Shown here: piece by piece, positions 1-11,734 of the stretch
Position numbering within the stretch: position 1 is the first letter of the stretch
How the letters are laid out: the number at the start of each line of letters is the position of its first letter
Origin: Rhizomys pruinosus
Lineage: Eukaryota > Chordata > Mammalia > Rodentia > Spalacidae
Direction of reading: 5' to 3'
Assembly: GCA_009823505.1 (NCBI GenBank)
Contig: VZQC01012293.1
Coordinates: 351,564 to 415,563 of the forward strand
Length of the DNA stretch: 64,000 nucleotides
Notes under the pieces: generated by a model
Database searches by the model: none
Told to the model about the DNA's origin: nothing
Seen by the model: only the letters and a program-made list of their open reading frames with translations
Made by a program: the position numbers and the translations under genes

Positions 1-55
1 CCTTCCTTCCTTCCTTCCTTCCTTCCTTCCTTCCTTCCTTCCTTCCTTCCTTCCT

Positions 56-120
<65 letters not shown>

Positions 121-200
121 TTCCTTCCTTTCTTTCTTTTTCTCCCTCCCTCCCTCCCTCCCTCCCTTTCTTCCTTCCTTCCTTCCTTCCTTCCTTCCTT
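1..200. repeat. CT-rich tetranucleotide microsatellite
   Basis: A run of CCTT units (about 1-56) passes into CTTT units (about 57-118) and then mixed CTTT/CCCT/CCTT units to 200. It begins at the window edge, so its full length is unknown. It is a polypurine/polypyrimidine tract that could adopt triplex DNA; no gene is present. Confidence 0.97.
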
Positions 201-540
201 ACCTTAGTTACTGAGTTAGTGTGTGTACGTGCATACCATGCACATATTTGTAGGACAACTTACAGGAATCAGCTCTTTCCTTCCAGCATGTGGAGCCAGG
301 GATGGAACTCAGCTGACCAGGCTTAGTGGCAATCCCCTGAGCCCCCTGGTGAGCTCTTCTTTCCTCTTCTATAACACTAACTCCATCACAGGCGTCTCAC
401 CCCCACAGCCTCCTCTAACTCTAATATCTCCCCAGAGCTTCACCTCTACGGGTCATTAGCAGATCTATACATTTGGAGATAAAGTTCCCAGTGTGTGAAC
501 TTTTGGCAACATGTTGACCACAGCAACTATCATTGGCTAT
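201..540. other. Unique non-coding stretch
   Basis: No repeat, RNA gene or convincing exon is seen. One 78-codon open frame on the plus strand has no recognisable motif and is probably chance. Confidence 0.5.
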
Positions 541-605
541 CATTATTAATCCTAGTGCACAGACAAGGAAACTGAAGTTCAGAGATGCTTGTCACTCATG
601 CAGAA
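541..605 (-). repeat. MIR SINE fragment (antisense)
   Basis: The stretch with 'acaaggaaactgaagttcag' resembles the antisense core of the ancient mammalian MIR SINE (canonical ACAGATGAGGAAACTGAGG). It is diverged and short. Confidence 0.5.
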
Positions 606-836
606 ATGCAGTCCACAGCAAATCCCATGCCCCTTCTCCACGTGGGAACCACTCCCGAGAGTCCTGTGTCAACTGCATGGGCATAGCAGAATCTTTCTGA
701 GAGTGGGAGCTTTCTCTGTAGGGGCAGTGAGCAGGAGTGCTGGGTGAGGAGTGGAAATCAGGAAATGGCCGTGCTGCTCGGATCTTTTGCTCAGCTCTCC
801 TTGGGAAGCTGCGGAGATAAATGGCTGAACAAATCC

Positions 837-1013
837 TGGCCCTGGGGCTAGCGAGATCAATGAGGTCAACAGGCGAAGGCATTTGCCACCAAGCCTGGCA
901 AACTGCGTTGGATCCCAGATGTTGGAAGGAGAGAATCCACTCCCACGAGCTGCTTTCTGATCTCCACAGATGCACTGTGACATGTGTACATACACAACCA
1001 ATAAATAAACAAA
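837..1013 (+). mobile_element. B2/B3-type tRNA-derived SINE
   Basis: It begins 'ctggggctagcgagatcaat', matching the tRNA-like head shared by B2/B3 SINEs. It continues through a diverged B-box area and an 'aaggagagaatccactccc' body, and ends in an ATAAATAAACAAA tail. Moderate divergence suggests an old insertion. Confidence 0.75.
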
Positions 1014-1121
1014 TGGAATTGTGGGAAATTCAGTCCCAGCTCCATCCCAAGGGGCCTGGTCCTCGAGTTCCTCCCGATGAGGATCAGGGAAAGGTGAGCC
1101 TGCTGTTCCCTCCACAGCCTC

Positions 1122-1141
1122 CCTCCCCCCGGGGGGGGGGG
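1122..1141. repeat. C/G homopolymer tract
   Basis: Seven C followed by an uninterrupted run of about a dozen G. It is prone to slippage and could form a G-quadruplex; its length may also be uncertain in the assembly. Confidence 0.8.
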
Positions 1142-1177
1142 GACAAACAAACACAACAGGGAGTCTGGTCAAGCCAT

Positions 1178-1213
1178 CTCAGTTCATTGTAGGGAGCTCA
1201 GTTCATTGTAGGT
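1178..1213. repeat. Short tandem duplication
   Basis: The motif 'ctcagttcattgtagg' occurs twice, about 19 bases apart. No function is evident. Confidence 0.8.
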
Positions 1214-1366
1214 AAGCATCACGAAGAGATGCCCAGGGCGCAAAATGGACAGCCAATGACCTTAAGGGCCAAGGCAGTACGCAGGATGCATTCCAAGCAG
1301 TTTAATGGCCAGCATGGGCTGTTCACTAGCTTCCATGAGTGAAGGAATACGTAGGGCCAATGAGAA

Positions 1367-1381
1367 GATTTTTATTTATAT

Positions 1382-1416
<35 letters not shown>

Positions 1417-1420
1417 TTTG
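1367..1420. repeat. (TTTA)n microsatellite
   Basis: About 13 TTTA units directly abut the T-rich end of the antisense B1 at 1421. It most likely grew out of that SINE's A-rich tail. Confidence 0.95.
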
Positions 1421-1564
1421 GTGTTTTTTGAGACAGAGTCTCCCTGTAGCTCTGGCTGTCCTGGGACTCACTTCGTAGACCAGGCTGGCCTTGAAGTCAT
1501 AGAGATCCACCTGCCTCTGCCTCCCAAGTGCTGGGATTAAAGGTGTGCGCCACCACGCCTGGCA
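1421..1564 (-). mobile_element. B1 SINE (antisense)
   Basis: A full-length B1 (7SL-derived) read on the minus strand. In plus orientation it runs from 'ttttttgagacagagtctcc' through 'agaccaggctggcc' and 'gctgggattaaaggtgtg' to 'caccacgcctggc'. It is only slightly diverged. Confidence 0.95.
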
Positions 1565-2860
1565 ACGTGGAATGTTTTTAAAGCTGCTGGCCCTTAGCAA
1601 CTTCAGAGGCCAGGAGAGCTCACTGCAGGAGTCACGGCAAGGGCGAAGGTGCAGGACAGAAGCAGTCAGCTCTCAGCAGGAGAGAAAGCTGGTAGTTCTT
1701 CTTTGAGGGGATCTGCTTCCTAAGCCCACAGGTAAGTAGGAATTCCCAGGGCAGCTAGGAGCAGGGACCAGCTGGCCAGTCTGTACTCGCAGGCTGTGTC
1801 AATTTCATCATCCTACTTTTCATTCTGTAAGTAGCTCTGCAATCTACCAGAATACATTTTTCAGTGTCCTTTTCCAAAACTCATCTAAAATAAAGTTTTT
1901 TAATCCTGAAGTCAGAAAGATTCTCATTTCATGAAATAGGAACTCTTTCCTGGGAAGATCAAGCACTGATGGTAAAATATGGGAAAGCAGAAAAAAAATG
2001 AACGTGGAGCAAATAAAAGTCCCTTGTATTATACGCACGTGCATACATGGATAACTAGACAACGCAAAGCCCGGAGTCATTTGTATCTGTCTGTCTTGCA
2101 GACTGACCTAAGTAGGGAGAAGGGGCTCAGAGTCTGGAAAAACAGGAAAACATTTCAAGTGGTTTTTGGACTGCTAAGTGACAAGTCTAGACTCCTTTTG
2201 TGTTCTCATCGCAGGGCTGTAGACAGGAGATGGCTTGGAGCAACAGCATCCCAGACGGGGATGGAGCGAGCTGTTTGGAGAGAAACACTGGAGCCATGGA
2301 TCTTTCTCCTCAAATACTTTATTACCGAAAACACCAGTGGGTGCAGTGACTCAGAGAATAAATATATTGGAGAGACAGAAGTCTCCTTCCCTCCCTCCCC
2401 TCCTCTCTCTCTCTATATATATCATGAGGTAATTAAGAAAGGTAACCTTGCCAGATTTGTGTATACTCTAGGGATGCAGCTTTGAATCACTGGAAGAAAT
2501 TCTTTTAGGTGGCTTCATTTGGTTTGATGAGGAAAGTTCTCAGAGGAGAAATCAGTTTGAACACCATCCCCCGGAGATGACCGAACATGGTCTGTGAATC
2601 CTGGTTTCACGAGATCTTTAATATCTGACCTAAGCAAAAGAGAGATTACACACTACCACGCAGGTAATGCATTAGGGATCCAGTGTGGACTGAGTGCGTG
2701 AAGCCAGTTCCTGCCACAGGCTTGGAGAGGTGAGGGAGGCCACATCAGTCCTCCACATGGCAAACAGATTGAACTTAACCACATTTGACTGTTTCTGATT
2801 TGGGAGAAGATTCTAGCATCATAACAGAAACAAAGGAAGACAGTGCCTGCTGGCCATTTG
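1565..2860. other. Unique non-coding stretch
   Basis: No repeat family is recognised apart from a CT/TA run at about 2386-2424. A 168-codon plus-strand open frame (1979-2485) carries no domain I recognise, runs into the CT/TA low-complexity run, and is treated as chance. Confidence 0.5.
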
Positions 2861-2869
2861 TATTTTTCC

Positions 2870-3110
2870 TCTTTTAATATTTGCTAAGATTCTTTAGTTG
2901 TTTTTAACTGTCTTCCCGCCATCTTGTCAAGTTCCTTATGCATTTTTTTTATACCAGTTCTTATTAGATGTAAGGTTTGCAAATGTTTCTCCCAATCTGA
3001 GGGTGATTTCTTAACTCTGCCAATTGTTTCCTGCCCACAATGTATTTCATTCTGTCTTTAATAATGTGAATATGAATGTGTAGATTAAGAACCAAGGCCC
3101 TAGCCTTTAC
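2870..3110 (-). mobile_element. Old L1 ORF2 C-terminal fragment (antisense)
   Basis: The order of motifs ('cttattagatgtaaggtttg', 'tttctcccaatctgagggt', then 'caattgtttcctgcc') parallels the antisense 3' part of L1 ORF2. It is strongly diverged with no open frame, so an ancient relic. Confidence 0.5.
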
Positions 3111-3297
3111 CTATTTTTTTTTTTTTTTTACTTTTAGCTTTTTACTTTTTGCTTGTGTCAGGAGCTGGCTTCATGCACACTAGATCCCTCATGCATTACC
3201 TGCATGGTAGTATGTAATCTCTCTTTTGTGTAGGTCAGATATTAAAGATCTCATGAAACTAGGACCAACAGACCTAATCCTAACCCCCTAAATTCTT

Positions 3298-3376
3298 GTT
3301 TTTTTTTGTTTTTGTTTTTGTTTTTTTTTTGTTTTTTTGTTTTTTTTTTTTTTGTGTGTGTGTGTGTGTGTGTGTG
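3298..3376. repeat. T-rich tract with (TG)n
   Basis: TTTTTG-type runs followed by about 10 TG units, adjoining the antisense B1 at 3377. It is derived from that SINE's A tail. Confidence 0.9.
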
Positions 3377-3528
3377 TTTGTTTGTTTTTGGTCTGGCAGG
3401 GAGGCAGGGTCTCCGTTTAGTCCCAGCTGACCTGGAGCTCACTATGTAGACCAAGCTGAACTCACAGAGGTCCGCCTGCCTCTGCCTCCTGAGTGCTGGG
3501 ATTAAAGGTGTGTACCACCATGCCCAGC
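3377..3528 (-). mobile_element. B1 SINE (antisense)
   Basis: B1 consensus on the minus strand: 'ggcagggtctccgtttagtc', 'tatgtagaccaagctgaac', 'gctgggattaaaggtgtg', 'ccaccatgcccagcc'. It lacks a few bases in the 'ggctggccttgaactc' segment. Confidence 0.93.
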
Positions 3529-3879
3529 CAAGTTCTTGGTTTTATACCCCTAGGTTAATGTATTTCTCAACCTCATTAGAGGGGCTTCTTTTTTAGTAGA
3601 TGGTGACACACATGGAAGCATACAATGGATCAACATGCAAAGAATAAGAGACTGGAATTTTCAGCTCCAAATGGAACAGCTGTATCGTGCCCCTGTTCTG
3701 CAAATCTCAGGGATTATCACAGAAGAGGGGGCAGAAGGATTTTAAAATGCAGAGGCAGTGATGTCTACAGTGAAACAGTATTTGCCAGACATTACAGCCT
3801 GCTGCACTTGGTTGTGATAAGGCTTGCAGAGATGAAGCCAGCCAAAATCTCAGGCTGAATGGAGAGGGGCTCCGGAGGT

Positions 3880-4170
3880 TCCACCCCTGCCTGTGGAACT
3901 ACTGACAACTAATGAGTGCTGAGGGAGGGAGAGTCCATTTTCTTCAGGGATGTGGCTGGCTGCAAATGCTTCAGTAGACGGTTCTACCCCAGGCATACAG
4001 GCAGCACTAAGTGGACTCAGGGGGGTTAAAATCAGAACACCTGAAGTTGGGAGGAAAAAGTGGTGGGGGGTAAAAGGAGAACAGGATGGGAGTGAAGAGG
4101 GGTAATGCATGAATAAAACTCTGAATCAGATATTTGAAATGAAAAATAAAATACAAAATAATAAAGTTAT
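3880..4170 (+). mobile_element. L1 3' UTR (Lx-like), plus strand
   Basis: This part matches the rodent L1 3' UTR: 'ctactgacaactaatgagtg', 'gggagagtccattttcttca', 'gcagcactaagtggactcag', and 'gaagttgggagg' with a G-rich stretch. It ends in an A-rich tail (about 4138-4167). Related sequence recurs at about 24095, 30205 and 57200. Confidence 0.75.
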
Positions 4171-4504
4171 AATACTTCAGTTGAATTTATTGCATTTTTT
4201 GTTTCTTTTTGTTTTTCTCTGTCCTGTAGTGATTTGGAAGAGTAGATTCTCATTGTGGTCTTTAATTATCACCTTTATTAAGACATTTGTTTGTATTTTT
4301 AATAAATTTTCCATTCTGGAATAAGTTTAGGTTCACAGATAGAGTAAAAATATAGTCTAGACTTTACTAGTTACTAAGTTCTCATAAGATTAACCTCTTA
4401 TACCGTTTCACATTTGTTAAGTTAATAAAAAATAAAACAAAGCCTATAATTGAAGGATTCTGTAACTGAGGATGAGATCACACATTTTAGGCCATCCCTC
4501 TCTT

Positions 4505-4570
4505 TGTAGCAAGTTCTAGACCAGCCTTGGACTATGTAGCGAGATTCCATCTCAAATCTGAAACCAGGCC
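4505..4570 (+). mobile_element. B1-like fragment
   Basis: A short stretch ('agcaagttctagaccagcct', 'gagattccatctcaaa') resembles the 3' half of B1/B4 and is followed by A/C-rich sequence. It is a diverged partial copy. Confidence 0.4.
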
Positions 4571-4676
4571 AAACCATCCAACCAAACACACAAACAAAAA
4601 CCTGGGAACAACTAGAGAGATACAGGCTAGAAAGAAACAGAAAAATTAACCAAAAAAAAGGTCAATGTGTAATCTT

Positions 4677-4889
4677 GGGGCTAAAGACATGACTTCAAAG
4701 GTAGAGTGCTTGCCTAGCATGTGTAAAGCCCTGGGATCAGTCCTCAACACAATATAAAAGACAGCTATGATGGCTTATGCCTGTTATACCAGTACCCTGG
4801 AGGTAGAGGCAGGAGGATCAAATGTTCAACTTCATTCTTGGCTGCACAGCAAGTTTGAGGCCAGCCTAGGTTTCATGAGACACTGTCAC
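4677..4889 (+). mobile_element. B4-type composite SINE (ID head plus B1-like tail)
   Basis: The head 'ggggctaaagacatgact ... gtagagtgcttgcctagc ... ccctgggatcag' matches an ID/tRNA-Ala-derived unit. It is followed by a B1-like part ('ggaggtagaggcaggaggat', 'gaggccagcctagg'). This order defines the B4 family. Confidence 0.8.
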
Positions 4890-4965
4890 TCACACACACA
4901 CACACACACACACACATCGCACACACACATATATATATGCTACACACATACACACATATATACAT
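4890..4965. repeat. (CA)n / (TA)n microsatellite
   Basis: CA repeats followed by mixed ACATAT units, grown from the tail of the B4 SINE. A single undetermined base (n) lies just after, at 4967. Confidence 0.95.
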
Positions 4966-5276
4966 GNTCTTGTATCTGCGCCATTCCTGTGGCTTAACCG
5001 TTCTTCCCACTGATTCCCTTCGAATCTTTTGCAGTGAAGATCTTTGAATTATGAGTGAGGTCAGCATTCATCAACCTGAAGTCTTTAATGTACATATTCC
5101 TAATTATAGAACAAAGTGGGGCAGTTTATCTGAACATAGGATTTTGAGTGACCACTTTTGTTCTCCAGTATTTTCACAATATTCCACGGTCTTTGGGCTG
5201 TTCTGTTAGTTTTTGTAGATAATGTTCATTTTCTCTGTGGTTGTTTAGCTAATTTCTTTTTCCTTTCCTTCACCCC

Positions 5277-5289
5277 TTCCTTTCTTTCT

Positions 5290-5387
<98 letters not shown>

Positions 5388-5424
5388 TTCCTTCCTTCCT
5401 TCCTTCCTTCCTTCCTTTTTCTTT
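5277..5424. repeat. (TTTC)n/(TTCC)n microsatellite
   Basis: About 148 bp of nearly pure TTTC passing into TTCC units. Polypyrimidine, able to form a triplex. It creates spurious Phe/Ser/Leu-rich and Lys/Glu/Arg-rich open frames on the two strands. Confidence 0.97.
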
Positions 5425-5657
5425 CATTCTGAAATCAAGTCTCTTCCCTATCTCATATGTGGCTTGGCAAGCAGAGCTCACCACAATGTCTGACATATGA
5501 AAATAAGCAATGGATTTTTTTTGTCAAATAAATAAATGAATGTATGTACATGAGACATGGGGCCAGATTCGTTCATATGAAAATAAATGAAATAATCTTT
5601 GTCCCCATGGACAGAGAGGAGAGAGACCTGGAGGCAGCTAGTTCTAATGAAAGGAAT

Positions 5658-5762
5658 GCTACAGAGCTGGGAGTGGTGGAGGGCACCTGTAATCCCTGGA
5701 GCCTGAGGCAGAGGATCAAGAATTATCAGCGGGCTGATATAGTGAGAAAACTATGTCAAACA
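5658..5762 (+). mobile_element. Diverged B1/proto-B1 SINE
   Basis: 'gctgggagtggtggagggca', 'cctgtaatccctggagcctg', 'gaggcagaggatcaagaa' and 'actatgtcaaa' follow the 7SL-derived SINE order, with an A/C-rich tail after 5762. Confidence 0.65.
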
Positions 5763-5899
5763 ACTCCTCCACCAAAACAGCAGCAACAACAACAAAACCC
5801 AAAAAAACTCCAAAACCCAAAGGGTGTGCTTAGTCAAGGGACAGGCAAAGCACCTCCAGTGCAGTGCAAGAGGCAGCTTTGGAGCCTAGCCTTGAAAGA

Positions 5900-8030
5900 T
5901 GAGTCAAACTGTGTTTGCTGACAGTGTAGAAGAGGCAAGGAGGGCAAGGAGAAAGGCTCAGCCTACTCCTGGAGATGGAATTCCATGGAGTGCTCTGGAA
6001 GCTGAAGGCCGCCTCTTGCTGGTCTGGCTCTTGTGGTGGCAGTTGAATGTCCATGAGAATATCCCTCAAGCTAGGAAGGTGCAATTAGCCAAGAGCTTAA
6101 CTACTGCTCTGTGAAATCCGCACAAGGTGTTCCCTGCAGGTCACTCTGTTCTTGACTAAGTGAGACAAGGGAACTGAAACTGGCCCTTCCTGGGAACCAG
6201 TAGACGCTTTCATTGGCTGACATTTTCTCCACGGCGGCTGACATCGCTCCCTCCCCCATGGTCTTGAAAAACATTCTTACATTCCTTCCCAGTCCAGGAT
6301 ACCTCTCTGGACCCTGTTCTTTCCTGTACCTTGGGTAAAGTACCATCTCTGCCTGACAGTTCTGGCCTGCCCCAGCCCCCTCCCCGTAGGTGTTAGCTTG
6401 CTCAAATCCACACAGTTCCAATCCCAACCTGGGGTCTGCTTCTCGATGGACCCAGATGGACCCCTGTCATCTCAATACTCTGCAGGGTAGGGTGTGGAAA
6501 GAGATTGAGCAGGATCAGCTGATCAGGGACTTGGGATTTCATTCTTGAGTTTGGAAGGTAAATGCTTACAAGTGATTCAAAGGGAGAAGGGAGACTTGCC
6601 TGGGGCTTTTGGAAGATGATCATAGCAAAGATAGGAGGGTGGTGTTTTCAAAAGCCATGATTGAGAGTCTGAGGCTGAAGCTGTATGGGAAGAATGGAGA
6701 GGACCCCACAGCTCCCTTGATGGAAATGCATGACTCTTGGGAAATTTTATCTCTACTTCATGCAACAGTAGCCCTTATATATGCTTGTTAGAAATTACTG
6801 TAATTGTTAATAGGCAAAATTCATTTTGGGCTCCATCCCTGTGGATTCTCGTCACAGCTTGGCCAATAAATGTATAAAAAAAGCACCAAATAACAGTTCA
6901 TGCCCCTGCCACCAATCTGTTTTCTTTCTAAAGAGCAATCCAAGATGGAAAGGATCACTCCTCCCCTTGTGGCTCTGTCCTGAGTCTTTGTGGAACTGTC
7001 CGGAAAACAACTGCCCAAAGGCTCTTTTCATCTTATGAATCACAAATGGGCCATGGGGAGGTGGGAGGAATTCTTATGAAAGGAGCGAGTACAGGTCTTG
7101 GGGTACAGCACAGAAGTGCTGTGTCTTGGGCCTGAAATTAGAAGCAAGAATAAAGAGCCAAGATGGGTGTACAATGTCTGGACGTGGGCATAAGCCGGAG
7201 GCTGAGGTGGGAATTATAAAAGGAATGTTGGCCAGGCCTGCTGTAGGCCCCACTTCCAGGGCAGCTGTTCTCTTTATATCAGACCAAGGCAAGAAGAATG
7301 ATGCCCTGAAAACAGAAGGGCATAGGGTCCCCTAACGGCCTCTGGCCGGGGGAAATACATGCTTTGCCATGCCCCAAATTGAACTGTCAAACTTGCAAAC
7401 TTCTGGCTGAATGGGCTCTTAAGGTTCCTTGCAAAAAGAAGCCATCAGGTGGCTGGAGGGCAAGTTGGCACATTTACCTCCATCACCATTTTGAAGTGAA
7501 GCATTCGCAGCTTCCTATCTGAACAAACAGGAAGCCTATTAAAATGCCCATTGTCCCTTCTGGACTGTGCTGAAAAGACTGTTAAAAGACCAAGTCCCCG
7601 AGCTCTTGCCAAGCCAAGGGACTCAGGGGACATGCAGCTGCTGGTGCCACCTGTGTCTGTCTGAGTCCAGCTGAGGGATTTCCTCTTCAGGGCACCCGGT
7701 TTGGGGTGATGGATCCTGTAAAGTCTCGACATGGGGAGAGAATGAGAAGGGAGGGGGTGCAGCCCGGCTCACTGCTATCTGCCGAAAGCACACAGCTCTT
7801 TCCTCTTTTTCCGCATTTCTACAAGAATCAAGAATTGGTCTTTGCCCCCTACCCCACCTCGGAAATGTTCTGGCTGGGAATCAAATCCAGTAAGAAGCAC
7901 CTGCCGTCCACTGCTGAAGCGCGGGCACAATGCATACACCACACGCCAACTGGCAGGGGAAGAAAAGGGGCAGCAGAAAGAAATGTCCCCAGTGTGAGGA
8001 AGAAGTGAGGCCCTGCTCTTGGCTCCTTTC
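5900..8030. other. Unique non-coding stretch
   Basis: About 2.1 kb without a recognisable repeat or gene. Open frames of 60-108 codons lie on both strands, overlap each other, and show no domain, signal peptide or splice-consistent structure that I can support. An undetected exon cannot be excluded by eye. Confidence 0.45.
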
Positions 8031-8115
8031 CCCTCCTCTCCTTCCTCCTGTCCTCCCCTCCCCTCCCTCCCCCCTCCCTCCCCCTCCCCTCCTTTCATTC
8101 CCCCCTACCCCCCAC
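8031..8115. repeat. C/T-rich polypyrimidine tract
   Basis: Irregular CCT/CCC-rich sequence on the plus strand, without a strict unit. Confidence 0.85.
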
Positions 8116-8208
8116 CTTGGGCAGCTAAGGTTTGCATGTCCTGCTAATTAGACACTGAGAGTCAGCCTCTCCTGGGCCATGGCCTCTGTGGATGACAAGT
8201 ATGCATGG

Positions 8209-8217
8209 AGAGGGAGG

Positions 8218-8276
<59 letters not shown>
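8209..8276. repeat. (GA)n microsatellite
   Basis: About 30 GA dinucleotides preceded by GGGA units. Confidence 0.97.
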
Positions 8277-8278
<2 letters not shown>

Positions 8279-8279
8279 G

Positions 8280-9865
8280 GCCAGCCTCAGGAGGGTCACC
8301 ATTTAAAGAGGGAGCTCAAATCAAGAAGCAGGAGGTGGTAGTGAGGATGCACCCCATACACCCTTGACAGGAGTCCCCTCCACAGCATTTCTAATGCTAT
8401 CTCATGGCTCTTGCTGGCCTGTGCATGTGCCTTTCCCATAGAAGACGGCAGACCCCTCAGCTGTGAGCACCTCTGGGACTTAGCTCAACCCTTAGCTTCA
8501 GGATGGAGCAATGCAAACTGCGGCTTGCCCCATCATGTCACCTCAGGCTGAAACAGTGGGTACCCCCGCTCCAGCTGGGATGGGGGGCGGAGTGTGTACA
8601 GGGTCTGTGCCCTCTCTTGGCTGCTTGGCTGCACAGGCACTCTTGGCTCGCTGCCAGCCCCCATGGCCCTCTGGCCAGCGGACCAGCCCTGGAAGCTGCA
8701 GTTGCCGGCCTGCCGCAGACAGAGGGGCTCTGTAAGTGAGGTCCCCAGCGGGCAGCTGGATGTTTTTCTATAGAGCGAAGTCGTCATTAGAGGACCAGGA
8801 GGATGAGGGGTGGCACCTTGAGCTGTTTTCTTTCTCTCTGTCTCCATTTACTTCCCCACTCGGAAGGAGCGGCTGCGAATGGTGCCCGAGATTCCCTTGT
8901 CCCAGTGAAAGCAGCTTGACAGCTCCATAAATCACACCGAGATACTACTAATAGGCTGTGGCCGGACTGTACCAGACCACCCAGGAGCAGCCTGGCCCTC
9001 TAGGCCCACATGCAGATACAGTAATGCAAATCGCTTAACCCTTTTTCACTCTGCAGCCCTACCGGCACACAAAGAGGCTTCCTGAGGAACAGCCAGGGTC
9101 TGTGTCTTCCCTCCCCTCCCATCCCGGATGCTGCACCTCCCTGCCCTAGGTCCAGAGTCTAGTGCATCCATTGGGCAGGTAAGGAAAGGACTCCAGTCCT
9201 TCCCTGCCACAGCTGGGATACGGAATGAGCCCAGTAGGTGAGCAGAGAGGTGCTGGACCACGGCACCCACCAACTATGTCTCAGTGCAGGACACCTGCCT
9301 TCTGCACAACCCACTGACAGACACCCTAGGTTTCTCTCTCTGTCCCCATGCAGAAAGGAAAGTAAAGCCCTCTGCTGGCATGAATTTGAAGAGAGAAAAC
9401 TCTCACCCAGGTTCTTCCCTTCAATGTTGGCTTTGAAATGTTTGCATAGTTTGAGGCACCAGCTCCACCAAAGACAGGAAGGTATCCCTGTTGTCCCGAG
9501 TGTGCGCTCTTCCGTAACCTGGCGGGGTGAGGCCTTCTGCCGGCTATGCCTTCCACTACTGACCTGTCTTTCCAACCTGTAACTGACCCCTTCTTACTCC
9601 TTCTTACCCAGGTATCTGCCATGTTCTCCAGGTCCTCGAGGTCACTGTAAGATTGTGATAGTACCAGTTTAAGACTGCCATTTTCCAAGCCGTCCTGGGC
9701 TACCTCTCCCCAGCTTCCCAAGGCTCCGGATGCGGTTTGGCCCTGCAGATAACCCGCCTGGAGCTTGCACTTCCCCTTTCCTGGTTCACTTCCTTCAGAG
9801 CACTTGATCATTCTTCCAAGATGTCACATCATTTCCTCCTTTGTTCTGTTTGTGATCCTTCCCTT
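8280..9865. other. Unique stretch, possibly with conserved non-coding DNA
   Basis: No repeats are recognised. The segment around 8915-9045 contains a perfect octamer ATGCAAAT (9024-9031) in sequence that looks little decayed, as regulatory DNA often does. Open frames up to 161 codons overlap on both strands and show no domain, so I do not call a gene. Confidence 0.4.
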
Positions 9866-9874
9866 TGGAGAGAG

Positions 9875-9975
9875 AGGACAGTTGAGAATTTTGTTCACTG
9901 ACATATCCTGCTAGCTTATAATATTGTCTCCTCAAAAGAGGTACTTAATAAATATTTGTTCAGTGATTAATTACT
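9875..9975 (+). repeat. L2/MIR-type ancient repeat, 3' end
   Basis: 'gaggtacttaataaatattt' followed by 'gttcagtgattaa' matches the typical 3' end of ancient mammalian L2-type elements (canonical CTCAATAAATATTTGTTGA). Confidence 0.5.
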
Positions 9976-10194
9976 AAAACAAAGGAGTCCATGGGGAGTC
10001 CTGAAGGAAATAATGATGCATTAGCCTATGGGGGCTTGGGAGGGAGGCATGCGTCCTGAGTTTATGGGCCAGGGATCAGTCACCCTGTCAGAGATGCTGG
10101 GAGCAATTGTGGGAATCACAGACCCATGTCCTCTGCCATCCTTAGCCCTGTATCATCAGCTCCAAGAAGTGTTTTATTTCCCTCTGAAAATAGT

Positions 10195-10425
10195 TAAGCA
10201 GATTCTCTGATAGGGTGAAGAATTCCCCCACCCAATGCACTAACACCCACATCCTGGTAAAAAGGTATTTTACAGGTGTGACTACAACTATGGAAGTTGA
10301 GATAGAAGATGATTTGATTTATCCAAGTGTTCCTAGAGGAGGGAGAACCAGAGAGTGAGAGGGAACCGTGACCACAGAACCAGAGACTGCAGCCCTGTTG
10401 GGCCATGTGCCAAGGCTGCTTCTAG
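10195..10425 (+). repeat. Ancient mammalian interspersed repeat, family undetermined
   Basis: 'acacccacatcctggtaaaa', 'aggtattttacaggtgtga' and 'tttgatttatccaagtgttc' then 'gccatgtgccaaggctgc' recall a common mammalian interspersed repeat. I recognise the arrangement but cannot assign the family. Confidence 0.35.
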
Positions 10426-11734
10426 GGGGAAAAAAAGCAAGGGGGTGACCCTTCCCTAGAGAGATTCCAGAAGGAATGAATACCACCAACTGACACCTCT
10501 ATTTCTGCCCATTTTGGACATCTGATATCCAAGATTGCATGGTAATAAATTCATTCAGCCTTTATGCCACCTGATTTGTGGCAATTTGCTAATATGTTAT
10601 TTTTTTATGCTTTGAGCATTTCTCCCCTCAACCCTACCCTATCTTGGGCCTACACTTTGCTGACAAGTATTCCTATAGTCAGATACCAATAATGTATCTC
10701 CTTTTTTGTCTGTGCTATTGACCTCAACTGTAATTAGTCTGAGAATCCTTTGTGCAATCTCTAGGGATGGTTCGAGAAAAAGGAGTGGTGTGTATCTACC
10801 TGGCCTGGGTCATTTGGGTTTGCTCACTCTGTGCTTGTTCCTATATATTTGACACTCCCCTCACCAGTTGGCTGTCAACTGGTTTTGTCATTATGAAAGT
10901 CTTGTTAGATTACCATACTGTGGAGATTTCATTGGTGCATCTTGCCTATTATTCCTAGAATGCATTAGCTAGCAGGTATCTTGTCCCCTGGCTCTTAATT
11001 TCTTTCTGACTCCTCTTTGGGGATGTTTCCCAAGCTTTTGAGCTTTAAGTGAAGAGATTGCATTGTAGATGCAATCTACTAAGGCCTGCGGACTTCACAG
11101 TCACTTATTCTCTGGGTTTGGCTAGGTGGGAAACTTTGTAATAGTCTTCCATCTGTTGCAAAAAGCTTCTTCGATGAGTGGTGAGAGAGGTACAATTGCC
11201 TGTAAATATAAGGATAGGTATTTAGAATAGAGTAAGTAATTATGTTGCTTTAGGTAAATGACAGAAGTTTTTCTTTAGGATCTGTGACTTCTCCAGCCAT
11301 GTAGTAACACATCTACAATACACATACACTCACATTTATATGTGTATTTTCAGTAGGGTTATAAATACTACATTTCCCTGTTTGTTCACCGCACTTAACC
11401 ATTGCTTATCTCTCTTTCTCCTCTCTGCCCTGTATAGTGCTCTCTGCTCCCTCCTCATTTAAATTACCCCCATTGTCTCACTGATAACTCTTGTCTCCTA
11501 CTATCCTCCTTCTAGAGGTCCTTTTTGCCCTCTCTTCACTTGGTTTCTTTCCATTTTCCTGGCTCCTGTACTTATGACAGGATATCTATTCACATCTCAG
11601 AATTTGAAGCTGTGATCCGTGAATGAGAGAATATGTGTTGCGTGTTTCTCTGGTCTGGGATACCTCACTTAACATAACAGTTTCTACTTCCAGCCATGAT
11701 CTTCAAATTTCATAATTTCATTTTTCTTTTTAAA

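Noticed and set aside
4967..4967. Ambiguous base 'n'
   Set aside because: A single uncalled base next to a CA/TA microsatellite; a sequencing limitation without biological meaning.
5158..5496. Ser/Phe/Leu-rich 111-codon and Lys/Glu/Arg-rich 83-codon frames
   Set aside because: They are translations of the TTTC microsatellite.
7126..9811. Protein-coding exons in the repeat-poor region 7-10 kb
   Set aside because: Frames up to 161 codons exist on both strands but overlap each other and show no domain. Splice-site guesses by eye would be unsupported.
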